A stretch of 64,000 nucleotides of DNA, taken from contig MEHQ01003804.1 of the NCBI GenBank assembly GCA_008828725.1, positions 343,555-407,554 of the forward strand. Direction: 5' to 3'. This document shows positions 48,801 to 60,109 of the stretch, one piece after another; the stretch's first letter is position 1; each line of letters begins with the position of its first letter. The position numbers were made by a program, and so were the translations under genes. The stretch comes from Saccharina japonica. Its lineage: Eukaryota > Sar > Phaeophyceae > Laminariales > Laminariaceae. The notes below the pieces were generated by a model. That model saw only the letters and a list, made by a program, of their open reading frames with translations. It was not told where the DNA came from and did no database searches.

Positions 48801-51800
48801 CGCCGACAGAGGACAACGCGCGGGCCATTCGGGAAAACATGGTGAGAGGAACAGATACATATTTGTATATAAACAACTATACTTTTACGTAAACTGGGGT
48901 CGGTCGTTACGAGCGGACCGTCAGACAGTTCTTCTTCGTGACAAATGGCCCCCATTAGCTTTTAGCTTTTCATTTTTGGCTGACAGCACCACGCCTGCAG
49001 GTCATCAGACAGAGTTCATGATTCAGATGTACATCAGTAGCACACGATCAACTATTATTATTAATAACTGCTGCGATAGCGCATGCCTACGTCATGTGGA
49101 GCTATATACATGCAGCAGCAATGGGCGGAAGCAGCGGGCTTTTTGGTGTGCAACTACCATAACGCAGTTGGTCGACGGCCGGCATTTGTACAGCTCCAGG
49201 GAGAGACACCAGCATACGGACTATCAGCTAGGAGAGCTCATGATGTACTGCTGCTGTACAGCCGTCATTGTGTGAGCGTATAGAGACACACCATCATACA
49301 GACTACCAGTATCAGGCAGAGCTCATCATGATGTACTGCTGTACTGCAGCAGAGCAAGCAATACTCAATAGAGTTCTTCGACGGCAGCTCAAGCCGAAGG
49401 AGTGTATCTGCGGTCTGGGGGGACACGGAACAACTCGTGTATTACTGTGTTGCTGCTGTACAGGTCTATCAGGTATTCATAGTGCTGTAGCGTAGTTACT
49501 TGCCCGGCGAACAGCTTGCTGTTTGTTTCACTTCCCGTCAGGAAATCCACAGGAAACCCTCTGTAAAACAATGCTCATATTATTAGTGGGTAAACAAGTC
49601 GTACCCGTACGAACTACGTACACCGGCCCCAATGTACGAGGACAGAGTATCTTCGTTGTGTCTTCGGGTCTGATGACATGATGACAAAAGCAGGTACACA
49701 TTGTCGACTCGTCCATAGGCCAGCATAGACCACAGTATATAGGTTGTAACGCAGTTCTTCTTCGTGCAGTTGCTCGACGGCCGGCATTTGTACAACTGCA
49801 GGGAGAGACACCAGAATACAGACTATCAAACAGAAGAGCGCATGATGTACTGTTTTTGTACAGCCGGCATTTGTGAGCGTGTAGAGAGACACTATCATAC
49901 AGACTACCACTATCAGGCAGAGCTCATCATGATGTACTGCTGTACTGCAGCAGAGCAAGCAGTACTCAATCGACTGTGGCTACTTGGATGGAACTCCTGT
50001 ATTCTGTGATGATACGCGTATTCGTTTACTGCTGCGATGTTGATGTACAAATGGCAGACCATCAGGTAGTGGCAGTAGTGATATAGCGTTGGTACTTGCC
50101 CGGTGAGTATCTTGCTCGTTTTTGCACTTTCCATCTGTCTGCGCAAGAGATACGTTTTTTTTGTAGTTTACACAAACTCACGGAAAATCGTCTCGAAAAT
50201 ATTTGCTTCAAGAAAGTCGTACCCGTAAATATGTGTACGTACGAAGTACGCGTTGCGGGGTGCATACAAGTAGCATACAATACGTACACCGCTCCTATGT
50301 ACGAGGGTAGAGTGCAGTCGTTATCTCTTCGGGTCTGATGAAAAAATGAAGTACACATTGTCGACTCGTCCATGGACAAGCAAACTCTGGTAGGCCACAG
50401 TATAGGCTGCCGCCCTGTATTGTTTGTTGCTGCTCTGCTACTGCTGAGTTACTGCAGGGGGGGCACGACATTACTACTGCTGTACGTTTCTTGCGTCGCC
50501 TGCATTGGACGGTTTGGTGTAGGCTAGCATTTAATATACTGTAAAATTGCAAGTCATCGTGGCCAAACTAATCCCCCATACAACGGCAAGATTTGGTGGA
50601 CTAGACCAAACCCAACTATTTAATACGATCAAACTGTATTCCTGCAAGAATATCAACTGCCATCTTACAACCACTCCAAAGGAAAGACTTTTATACATAT
50701 ATATGTCCCCAACCAACCCGTCCTGCGAAACCATAGGGGTACTGCTGTACCTGTATATGGCCTAACTCGTTCTTACCGACGGGTGTTTATTTTTTCCAAC
50801 CTTTGCAATTGAGGTAGTTACTCGATATCGTGGGTTCGATTTCTACTTAACAATACGTACTTATTTGAATTCATACACATTATAGGTCGAAGTGCAAGCG
50901 TGCAATGTTCCGCCTGATCGGTTTTGCGGGCAGATACAGAGCTCCCTCAGGCGAGGGCCCCCATAAAAAAATTGACACGGCCTTACCGTACACAGCGTGG
51001 CGAGAGAGAAAGAGAACGTTCGGGTCCTGAGCGTGCCATACACTGTAGAGGTAGCCCCTGACATGTTCCGGGGCTCCAGACTTGGAGAGCTCTTTGAAAA
51101 ACGAAAAAGGAAACTAAGCTCAGCGCGCAAGCCCATGCATTATGTGCCGAGCGACGGATCCTTTTCTCGTATGCATTTCACTCGTTATTGTCGAATCACA
51201 CACATTTCAGTAGGCGTTTCGCTCTTTGCTGAGATATGCACACGATAGCAGTTGATGTAGAATCACACGCAAAGTAGACCAGCCGTGCTGCGTTTTCAAC
51301 CAAAACACACTTCTTGAACTGGTTTTTCCTCGGGAGACGGATGAGGCCTGTTTTAATCAAGACCCCTAGAGAATGATGAGCGCGGCACACTTCGTCTTCG
51401 GCTCCATTCACCAAATCTACATGCACGACCCATTCTACATCCCGCACTAAGACAAACTCAACCCTCCCCCCTCATGTGCGCCCATGTACAGGTCGCTGTC
51501 TCCAACTTCAGGGAAATCGCCATCCCGCCTCCCTCCCCCGCCCCTACGGCATCCCCAACGGCGTTTCCTACCGGAACCCCCACTACGGACGCTCCTGCGG
51601 GGTCTCCCACGGAATCCCCTACTGTGGTTCCCACCGCTACTCCTACTACGGACTCTCCTACAGGATCTCCCACGGAATCTCCTACGGGCTTTCCTACCGC
51701 CTTTCCCACTACGGACTTTCCTACGGGCTCTCCAACGGCATCCCCTACTGTGATTCCCACCGCCTTCCCCACTACGGACTCCCCTACGGGATCGCCCACG

Positions 51801-54800
51801 GCATCTCCTACGATGGTTCCCACCGCTATTCCCACTACGGACTCTCCTACCGGATCTCCCACGGAATCTCCCACGATGGTTCCCACCGCCTTTCCCACTA
51901 CGGCCTCCCCTACGGGGTCTCCCACAGCATCCCCTACTGGGATTCCCACCACTTTCCCCGCTACGGACTCCCCTACGGGATCGCCCACGGCATCTCCTAC
52001 GATGGTTCCCACCGCTATTCCCACCACGGACTCTCCTACCGGATCTCCCACGGAATCTCCCACGATGGTTCCCACCGCCTTTCCCACTACGGCCTCCCCT
52101 ACGGGGTCTCCCACGGCATCCCCTACTGTGATTCCCACCGCTTTCCCCGCTACGGACTCCCCCACGGGATCGCCTACGGCATCTCCTACGATGGTTCCCA
52201 CCGGTATTCCCACTATGAACCCTCCTACGGAATCTCCCACATCATCTCCTACGGCGGTTCCCTCCGCTATGCCCACTACGGACTCTCCTACGGGATCTCC
52301 CACTCCATCCCCTACTGTGTTTCCCACTGCCTTCCCCGCGACGGACTCGCCTACGTCGTCTCCCACTGGAACACCTACAACCGCACCTGCCACGCCTATC
52401 CCCACTACGGCTTCTCCTACTGGGTCTCCTACGGTGGCTCCTACCGGACCATCCACCGTGGGTCCAACTATCGTCGTCCCTCCCACCACTAGTCCGACTA
52501 CGCCGTCTCCAACGGCGTCTCCTACTGTGTCTCCCGCGGACACGCCTACGACTGCACCATCTACCCCCGCACCTTCCTCCACCGGGCCTCCCACCACGTT
52601 CACTTTTCAGGCGTGTTACAAGGACAATGCCAGACACCGTGTGCTATCCGGAGACTTCATCAGGGGAGACGAGACAATGACGACCGAGGTGCGCGTGACC
52701 AGTCAATCTTGGCGGCTGAATACTCAGCGCGATAGTTCATAGGAAGCGGATGTAGTCGCCGATTTGAGGGGGGGGGGGGGTGGTGTAGCTATCCTCGGGG
52801 GGGGGTGGTGATTTAGACGAAAGCCCGTTCAGGGTTTGTCGTTGTTTCGGTCCCTAGTATTTGTGTGAACAACACGAATAAAGGACATGTCAACTTCGTT
52901 TTGGTGTTAATATGTTGCGTTTTTTTTCTGTTTTATGTGTATAGGGCGAATTCCGGAACGCGGAACCATTTCGAGACCGGAAATCATGCGCTGACAAAGT
53001 TGTCCGAGTGCCCCATTTTTTCTCAACGGATATATCTAGCTATATTCGTGGAGTGTAGGATCGGCCATTGTAAATGGGCTATTCGCCACAAAGGCGCTAA
53101 GGGCCCGTTTTAACGAAGAAAAACAAAATTCAATTTGTAAAACAAAAATCAAATCCGCTTTTCATTGGTCAACACGCGCACCAGCACCAAAGATTAGGAT
53201 CTTAGAGTATAATCTCGGGTGGTGGTGCGGGTTCTGACCAATGAAAAGCGGATATAATTTTTGTTTTTTCCAAATTGAATTGAATTTTTCTTCGTTAAAA
53301 CGGGCCCTAATTGACGCTCAATCAAATTAAGAAAAGCGAGGTGTGCGAAACGTTTCCAGAATATGACCGTTACCTTAGGCCCTGTGGGTTGCCCTGCACC
53401 CGCGGCGTGTGACTCCATTGCTTGTATTTTGAGCTTGGTCTAACTTTTTCTTCAGTAAGATACTTGACTCCGCTGTTGACTTCCTGATTGCAGGTGTGCG
53501 CCGCGTTCTGCCAAGGATCTCCATTCTTCGGAACGGAATTCGGCAAAGAGGTAAGGTTTCTATACACCTTAAGGTCACCAAGGAGGAGTAAAACAAAACA
53601 TACGAAAACCTAAACAACAACTGTGTTTTATGAACAGGCCTTACGCGTATGAACACTGTCTGTTATTTCCCCAAGGTAGTCGGTCGGTAACGCCTATCTG
53701 CGACATTATGCCAAGCTCATGAGCTCCCGCTTCAAACAATGGCTTTCATGTTGTATGCCACACGCGGCGACCGGAATTGCATATCATCTGTGTGGAATTA
53801 AGGCGATTGACACCCCATTTTCGTTCCGTGCAAAACTTGCACCACTGTATGCAGCATTGTATTCGTAGATTCGCTCTTTCCTGCACATACCAGGAAAAGA
53901 GAAAGTTCGCCATGATTAACTTGTGTTTCGAGCCGTCGAATCACTGGGGTCCTTTCACACATAATGGCGACGCTCACACCCCCGTAAATATAGGAGCATC
54001 GATCCGGCTACCTTAATGTAGTCCGCTCCTTGTGCACAAAACAATATCGAGCGGCTTCAAAACAAATGGCCAAACTTCGCCCCGACGGCAGCCCAAGACT
54101 CCGATCCTCCACCAAATACTAAATTAAAAAATGCTTATACCCTGTATTGAATTACCACCCCCCTACCGCCTACGTTATCTATGTGGTCGCGCTACGTATG
54201 GCCAGTGCTTCTGCGGCGTGGAATCAGACGACCCGGATCAGCTCGGCAAGGGCAGGTGCGACTTGAAGTGCGCCGGAGACGCCTCACAGACGTGCGGTGG
54301 CCGGAACGCGATCAGCGTGTACACGTTCGACGAGCCCATTACCCCCCTGGAGTTCCTGGGGTGCTGGCAGGATACCAGGGGCAACCGCATCATGGATGTC
54401 TCTGAAATCGACTCCTCCATGACCATCGAGGTGAGCACCTTCCCCCCTTACCTATGATGCCTCTCTACAGTACCCGAGATTGTTGTATACATACGCAGTT
54501 ACGCAAGCTTAGCGAAGGGGGCACATACGGCCTTCGTTAATTTATAAATGACACGAAACCGGATGGACTGTTCTGGTAGCCTAGTTTTATCACGAAATCT
54601 GTCGTAAAACCATAAGTGTAGTTCCAATAGTAGTGAGATGAGTAGCCAGGCCTGTCCGACACATTTGCCTCGTACGGCCACAATGTTCTACCCCTGGCGA
54701 AGCACGCCTACAGTCGTAGTGGAGGAACTTTGCCAAACAGGGTTTTCGAAAATGTCGCGCACGTTTTGCCAAACAATTAGATCGAAAGCGCCGTGCAAAC

Positions 54801-57797
54801 TCCATAAACGGATGGCCATCGTTCCAGGCGTCGTCAACGCGAGATATATCATACTTATCAATGTTATCTATCGGCCCTGACCTTTCCAGAATATCACATG
54901 GGAATGGAGGATGGTGCGTTCAATTTTGTGATCTACTCAGAATAAAACCAATCTTGAAACGGCACATAAATCATCTACACAAAATCCCTTGGTGGATGTT
55001 TGCCGATCGCTGAGCGACGTTAACAAGACGGTGCATGAGTGACACTCGTTCTGTGATCCTCATGCCGAGGCATGGCTTGGGAATGCACAGCTTAAACCGC
55101 GAGCCAGATAGCCGGTTTTAAATACGGATCCAGCGCAGCACCTACTCCCCTGCCGCTCCCACGCGGGCTTTACAGGAATACCACTACGCCCATTCATTAA
55201 CCATAAGACCCCCCCCCCCCCAATAACGCCCCCGAATCCCCCGCCCTCTCCTGTTCAAACACGACTGCGTCAATGCTCTTGTTACACCATCTTAAACGTT
55301 CAAAAGCGACTGTCTAAAACAACTCTCAATTTAGATGCCAGTATCTCACAGTCATCGTCCTTGCCACTTCTAACCTCCGTTTTGTACCTGTTTCGAATGC
55401 TGTGGACTACAGCTCTGCGAGGGGATCTGCAGCGCCTACCCGTTCTTCGGAACGCAGTTTGGTCGTGAGGTAAGCCTTGATGCCCCGTTTGGGAAACGCC
55501 TTAGCAAGAAAGTATGTGCGCCCATGAAGCTGTGAGCATATAAACCTCTGCCCCGTCCTAGTGTTTCTGCCACCTAACTTTAACACTCCTCTACACTCTC
55601 GCAAGTACCGCTTGTCTTGATACTATGGTGGAGCTTGTAGAACGCGGCACGAATAAGCCGGCCTCTCGATGTCCAGCGGTTATATTTTGCCGTCATGACC
55701 GGAAAATTAACCTCGCACTCTGGAATTAACAAGACAGACGCTGCATATACGGCGGACAAACTCTCCGTGAACAATATCGTCATATAAACCCTGACTAATC
55801 CCACGGGTAGCGGTTGCCATGGTTTGCTCAATGTGTTTGGCAGTTTGATCTTCTGTCGTAGTATTATCGTCAAATTTTGTCAGGACTAGCGCGTTAAAAT
55901 GTAGGTCGGGTTGCGCTAACAACTTTATTCAAAGTCATGATGTATCGCCTCAGATATTGGGCTCCTCATGTAAGGAGCTCAGACAGTAAGCCTCCACCCC
56001 TACGTACAAGGTGGCAATGCACCACTGTACATGCGGCGGCCAAACTTCTCGGTGCACTATATCGCCGCATATAGGTCCCACTACTACTCTACTCTTCTCA
56101 ACCCATGTAGCGTTGGCCATCGTGGCGAACACGTTTTTGTTTACGAAGAGCGTAGCCAGAACCACGTTCTTCTCTCAACCTACTGCACCCCCTACACGTA
56201 CGTATGTAATTTGTCCGCGCAGTGCTGGTGCGGTGGGGACGACACCGACCACACCATTCACGGAGAATCCAACTCGTGCAACGTCCGGTGTGCTGGAGAC
56301 AACGCGCAGAGATGCGGCGGCCGCTTTGCCATGAGTGTCTATCAACACCAACCGGTTGAAATGTCCTCCCAGTCCCTGGGGTGCTGGAGGGACACCAGAG
56401 GCGGACGCATCATGGAGTTTGCCGCATCCAGCACCTCCATGACGAACGAGGTGGGAACACTACCCCTCTATCAGTGATGCACTCATAATTAAACTGTTTA
56501 TTTTCGTGAGAAACATCACGTGTGGCCGTGATCAGGGGTCTACTCGAAACGTATGTCAATGAACGACAAAGACACACGTGCTAGTATCCCTGCATCTACT
56601 CAAAAATATAAACTTGTTCGAGATCACGCACGTGTTACATTTTACCGCCTACTCGCAACAGACGAACTTGAACGACAAACAACAGGTGTAACCGCGATCC
56701 GATATGTCCCGTAAGGAGATTTTACATTATTTGGCCTATACTTAACTCCACCTCTGCACCTAAAGATCTAGCTAAACTTTATGCTTGCTTGTCACGGGAT
56801 AGAACGACCTCCCTCTCCGTAGATATACACTTCAATTGCCGAAAACGTTTGTAGCGATCTGCGGTTTGTTGTTGTGTAGCGACACATCAGTTCTGACTTT
56901 CTCAACCCTGCACATGCTGGTCGACAAATATCAACCGAACATTTCCACCGAAAAGGAAACGAGCAGTACACGTGAAGGCAGCGAGGTTCATTACGAGGTC
57001 TTCCAGCACAACTTTATCGTCGGACATATCCCCTCCAGAGCGTGGAAGCTCGATGGTTGTCATATATATACATATGAAAGAAAAGGTCCAACTTTCGGTT
57101 CGTCACCCCCTCCCGCCCGCACCGTCCACCATTATTGTTTTGTTTTTACCAACTGTATACAGGTGTGCGCAAGAAGATGCAGCAGCTCTTACGCTTTCTA
57201 CGGAACGCAGAACGGACGTGAGGTGAGGTCATAGTAAGCTGAACGCCATGCAACGCCGAAGAAAACAAAATGCAGTCTGTTCGCTGAGGGTGAAAGGAGT
57301 GGAATGGGAAAACCCTGAACTCCGTGCGATACCGTGTGCCTGTGTATGTAAACTTCTCACTGTCTTCAACTGTACGATCAAGTCATGTCCCTAGCATATT
57401 TACTTGAATACATGCCTTCCACTCGGGCGTGAACTATAAAGACGCATTCGATTAATCAGTCTTCACATTGCGGACCGGAGCGATCTAAGAGTAGGTTGGA
57501 CAATGCATACACGTCCAGATTATTCAGTGGTACAATATCGCTCACGTCGATGTTGTAACGTAATTCGGCGTTTAGGCCGTTTTCCGAGACCACCCGCATG
57601 AACGCGCCGCTACGCTTCGCTGATTTCGTTACCCCACGTTCTGCTGTATATTCGCGTGCGCACAGTGCTGGTGCGGCGACGCCGATACCGACCACACCGT
57701 CCATGGGCAGTCGAACTCGTGCAACATTGAGTGCACCGGCGATTCCGAGGAGCTCTGCGGCGGTAACTTCGCCATGTCCGTTTGGCAGTACAACTAA
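37689..57797 (+). CDS. Secreted metzincin-like pseudoprotease with Pro/Thr/Ser stalk and three WSC domains, copy B
   Basis: Sixteen exons: 37689-37911, 39043-39275, 39719-39814, 42359-42438, 43765-43834, 44711-44872, 45761-45906, 47218-47394, 48709-48841, 51492-52688, 53494-53550, 54206-54430, 55413-55469, 56223-56450, 57163-57222, 57666-57797. Together they encode about 1091 aa. Approximate layout: signal peptide 1-24, propeptide to 228, catalytic-like domain 235-448, Pro/Thr/Ser stalk 450-810, WSC 1-3 from 812 to 1091. It is divergent from copy A across the central spacer. Every splice border is GT-AG, and every exon except exon 10 has the same length as in copy A. Exons 6 and 9 differ from copy A only at synonymous positions, so both copies have been under protein-level constraint. 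The likely ancestral function is an extracellular protease targeted to glycans by WSC domains; the present role is unknown because the zinc ligands are lost. Confidence 0.87.
38027..38284 (+). mobile_element. Older MITE of the same family, right arm of a shared pair
   Basis: It starts GACCCGTGCTACGATAAGGG and ends near CACCTTTACCTTATCGTG. It is the counterpart of 22835-23082 at the same position of intron 1. The two are more different from each other than the young copies are from the family consensus. Confidence 0.7.
40421..40632. repeat. 106-bp tandem duplication, right arm only
   Basis: ACATCCCTCGTCGACGGCTG starts at 40421 and again at 40527. Each unit runs through GGTACCGGTT and ends in a G-rich run. 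The left arm has one unit (about 20556-20660), so this duplication arose after the arms separated. Confidence 0.9.
42359..43834 (+). CDS. Copy B exons 4-5: end of propeptide with RRLQ site
   Basis: Exon 4 (42359-42438) encodes [17 protein letters not shown] and exon 5 (43765-43834) ends in [15 protein letters not shown], just before GTAAGC. The acceptor of exon 5 is a good TTTGCAG. Lengths and phases equal those of copy A. These two exons were found by requiring a phase-compatible path to the catalytic exon in both arms, which supports them beyond open-frame length alone. Confidence 0.72.
44711..48841 (+). CDS. Copy B exons 6-9: reprolysin-like catalytic domain with degenerate zinc motif
   Basis: Exons 44711-44872, 45761-45906, 47218-47394 and 48709-48841. 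The motifs are as in copy [32 protein letters not shown] (REYGH at about residues 363-367) and the Met-turn IMS. Compared with copy A, counted by eye: exon 6 has 5 synonymous and 0 replacement codon differences, exon 7 has 4 and 1, exon 8 has 4 and 5, exon 9 has 7 and 0. The 69 bases around REYGH are identical between copies. Confidence 0.88.
44893..44945. repeat. 23-bp direct duplication
   Basis: CACGCGAATAGTGTGATAT occurs twice in a row in intron 6 of copy B. Copy A has a single unit near 16045. Confidence 0.8.
46304..46551 (-). mobile_element. 4-bp-TSD MITE, copy 7 (right arm only)
   Basis: A 248-bp element flanked by ATAA (46300-46303 and 46552-46555) in intron 7 of copy B. The left arm carries the uninterrupted sequence GCCGCCGTAAAGGGGTTG at about 14666-14683. 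Its interior is close to copies 1 and 5. Confidence 0.88.
48854..50700. mobile_element. ~1.85-kb right-arm insertion with 600-bp tandem units
   Basis: Intron 9 of copy B is 2.65 kb against 1.08 kb in copy A. The excess lies between AGAGGAACA (48850) and AACCATAGGGGTACTGC (50728). Inside, CGACGGCCGGCATTTGTACA recurs at 49173 and 49775 (602 bp apart) and GTACCCGTA at 49601 and 50219 (618 bp apart). GCTGCTGTA-type triplet runs are frequent. No coding frame or terminal repeat was recognised, so the element type is unknown. Confidence 0.65.
51492..52688 (+). CDS. Copy B exon 10: expanded Pro/Thr/Ser stalk and start of WSC 1
   Basis: This 1197-bp exon starts [18 protein letters not shown], continues as PTxxPTxSPT repeats and ends [16 protein letters not shown]...MTTE before GTGCGC. 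A 189-bp higher-order unit is tandemly repeated (CGATGGTTCC at 51811, 52000 and 52189), which accounts for much of the 303-bp excess over copy A. Unit lengths divisible by 3 keep the frame. Confidence 0.9.
53101..53307. mobile_element. Tourist-like MITE (PIF/Harbinger type), right arm only
   Basis: A 207-bp element with ~80-bp inverted ends: GGGCCCGTTTTAACGAAGAA on the left and TTCTTCGTTAAAACGGGCCC on the right. Deeper pairs include CCGCTTTTCATTGGTCA and TGACCAATGAAAAGCGG. It is flanked by TAA at 53098-53100 and 53308-53310. The left arm at about 9905-9945 has the uninterrupted site. A GGGCC start with a 3-bp TAA duplication is typical of Tourist MITEs. Confidence 0.85.
53494..57797 (+). CDS. 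Copy B exons 11-16: WSC domains 1-3
   Basis: Exons 53494-53550, 54206-54430, 55413-55469, 56223-56450, 57163-57222 and 57666-57797, all phase 0. WSC 2 begins [15 protein letters not shown] and WSC 3 begins [15 protein letters not shown]. The cysteine pattern is complete in each domain. One change stands out: the WSC 3 middle exon reads YGTQNGRE where copy A and the other domains have an aromatic residue ([16 protein letters not shown]). The stop follows SVWQYN directly, so there is no tail or anchor. Confidence 0.92.
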
Positions 57798-58060
57798 ATC
57801 CCACTACCCGATACGCTCACGAAGTCGCTTTTTGCGCCGTCGTCTGGTGCTGCTGGGGATGTGCTCGGAAGGGAAAACAAAACGACGATATGTGTCTTGC
57901 ATGTCTAGGTACATGCCATTTGCGGCGTGCTTGAACGAAAAGATGGAAAAACGCGAAGTGTTTGGAATGTTGATTTCGTGCTTCAGAAGCCGCGAGACAA
58001 ACATGTGGCACGTTAAGTAAAATTATGTGTGTGGATTGTGCCCCGAGATGATATTGTAGT
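57798..58060 (+). other. Shared 3' flank of copy B
   Basis: The sequence after the stop is alike in both arms down to GTGGATTGTGCCCCGAGATG (about 58033), which matches the inverse of 4525-4545. It probably holds the 3' UTR and poly(A) site, but no signal can be assigned with confidence. Confidence 0.45.
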
Positions 58061-58419
58061 GTATACATATATATATATATACCATGTTGCACAAGCGACG
58101 CGACAGGGCTAGGGGTGCGTACAAGGTCGTACCATACGTGTGTGCCTGGGACTCTCTAACAGGGAAAATTAATGACTGTACCCTATAATTGGCTTATATC
58201 ATGTTATGTTTACAATTTTTGCAAAAAGTAGGTGGGATCGGGTTGTACGTACATCTAACAATGGGGTCCTGAAACCCTAACACAAACTTGCGTGCGCCCG
58301 GTACACACATGTTCGTCGTCAAGCTATGCAAATGTTTTGCGCGCGGCTTGTCCGTATATACGTGTGTGTCCATACACTTGTATGCACGTAGAAATTGGTT
58401 GGTAGCGTGCTAGGTGGCC

Positions 58420-59400
58420 TGCACAGCCTAGGGCCTTCCTGTTTTGGTGGTAACTGGTAAAGCGCTTGCTATCGGTACGAAACTAACCACTCATGGGTAT
58501 TGTTTCGTGGACGCAGCACGTAGATCTACCGAGTTTCAGGCTACCACATTCGATGCGTCCAGCGTTAGAGGCGTCTGCTAAGCAGTGACATCGCCCGGCA
58601 AAAGGCATACCTGGTGCACGTCTTGCTATTGGAGCGCGCTGGGTCCGGTGTGTTTTTTCTATTCAGTTCAATAGTCTGTCATGGCTAGCTTTGGTATGCA
58701 GACACGCGTCGCGTTTGTTGGCCGTTGTGTGTAACACGCAGCCGAGCCGTACGTGGGACGTTGTACGTACCATGTTGGTATTTGTCCTGATTGTATTTTC
58801 TTGATGCGAGGACAAGCCCGATTTTGAGGTTTCCTGGGGAAAATACGCTTGGTATCAACACAGGGTAGATACAGGCCGGACATCCTGGAACTTGTGGGAT
58901 CGTCACTTCATTGCAATTTTTATGTACGAGGCACTATGGAACGGAGTGACAGTCATTGATGTGGCAAGCACTGCTGCCCAAACCACATGTCGTGCACCGT
59001 TCAGAACCGAACCACTATTTCGAGCTGTTACGTACTGACAGCGAGACTCACGACGAGTCCAAGTTGAACGGTAGAGGGACAGGAGTTGTTGTCGGCGTAC
59101 ATATATATAGGTCAATATATGTGCGTCGGACGGTTTGTTGTCGAGGCTGTTAAGATGCTAAATGTAGCAATATTCTTTGTCATGTAAGGTTATCTGACAC
59201 TGTGATGTGTAGGTTTTGTGGACTACGTACCTCAACCCCCTTTCGTACAAAAGCGAGCAAACACCTGAACGTCCCGGTACCCCCGAATTTTTTCAACAGG
59301 GAGAGTGTTGTAGGGACAGTATGCGCTGTATACCGCCAATTTCCGACTTAAGTGTGGGGTGTGATCGACGTGCAGGTGATCGAGGGGAGAATTTATGTAG
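58420..59400. pseudogene. Diverged outer-arm block with broken frames (right)
   Basis: Counterpart of 2.95-3.95 kb. The frame that is open in the left arm (about 90 codons) is interrupted here by a frameshift and stops. This gives either loss of a gene in this arm or evidence that neither side is coding. The product is unrecognised. Confidence 0.4.
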
Positions 59401-59970
59401 TCCATTGTTTTTTGTTCATTGGTAACACGTGTGTATGTTGTACGAATACTCTACATTGGGGATGCGGTCAGCCATGAACGGAGATGCAGCAGACGGTTCG
59501 GCCAAACAATTTTGAATGCATGAAGCGTCTGCCTAGCTGATAGGTATACCGCTATGTAGTCCATTGTTTTTTGTTCATTGGTAACACGTGTGTATGTTGT
59601 ACGAATACTCTACATTGGGGATGCGGTCAGCCATGAACGGGGATGCAGCAGACGGTTCGGCCAAACAATTTTGAATACATGAAGCGTCTGCCTAGCTGAT
59701 AGGTATACCGCTATGTAGTCCATTGTTTTTTGTTCATTGGTAACACGTGTGTATGTTGTACGAATACTCTACATTGGGGATGCGGTCAGCCATGAACGGG
59801 GATGCAGCAGACGGTTCGGCCAAACAATTTTGAATACATGAAGCGTCTGCCTAGCTGATAGGTATACCGTCATTGGCGATGCGGTCAGGCATGAACGGGG
59901 TTGCAGCAGACGGTTCGCCGAAACAATGTTGAACACAGGAAGCGTGTGGCTAACTACGAGGTATACTGCT
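59394..59970. repeat. 159-bp tandem array, three full units and a partial fourth
   Basis: TATGTAGTCCATTGTTTTTT starts at 59394, 59553 and 59712, giving an exact 159-bp period with few differences between units. A fourth, diverged half unit (GCGATGCGGTCAGGCATGAA) runs to about 59970. Only this last part has a counterpart in the left arm (about 2330-2450), so the array expanded in the right arm. Confidence 0.92.
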
Positions 59971-60109
59971 TGCTGTTGCCGAAGTCTCGTATGCTCTAGA
60001 GTCCACGCTCTGGGGTCCTGGGGGTAGTTGTCAAACCATTGACCCTGGTGTTGTTGAGATCTAATGCTGATACTTGATAAGTTGTCTGGTAGGGACAGCA
60101 TTGACACTG

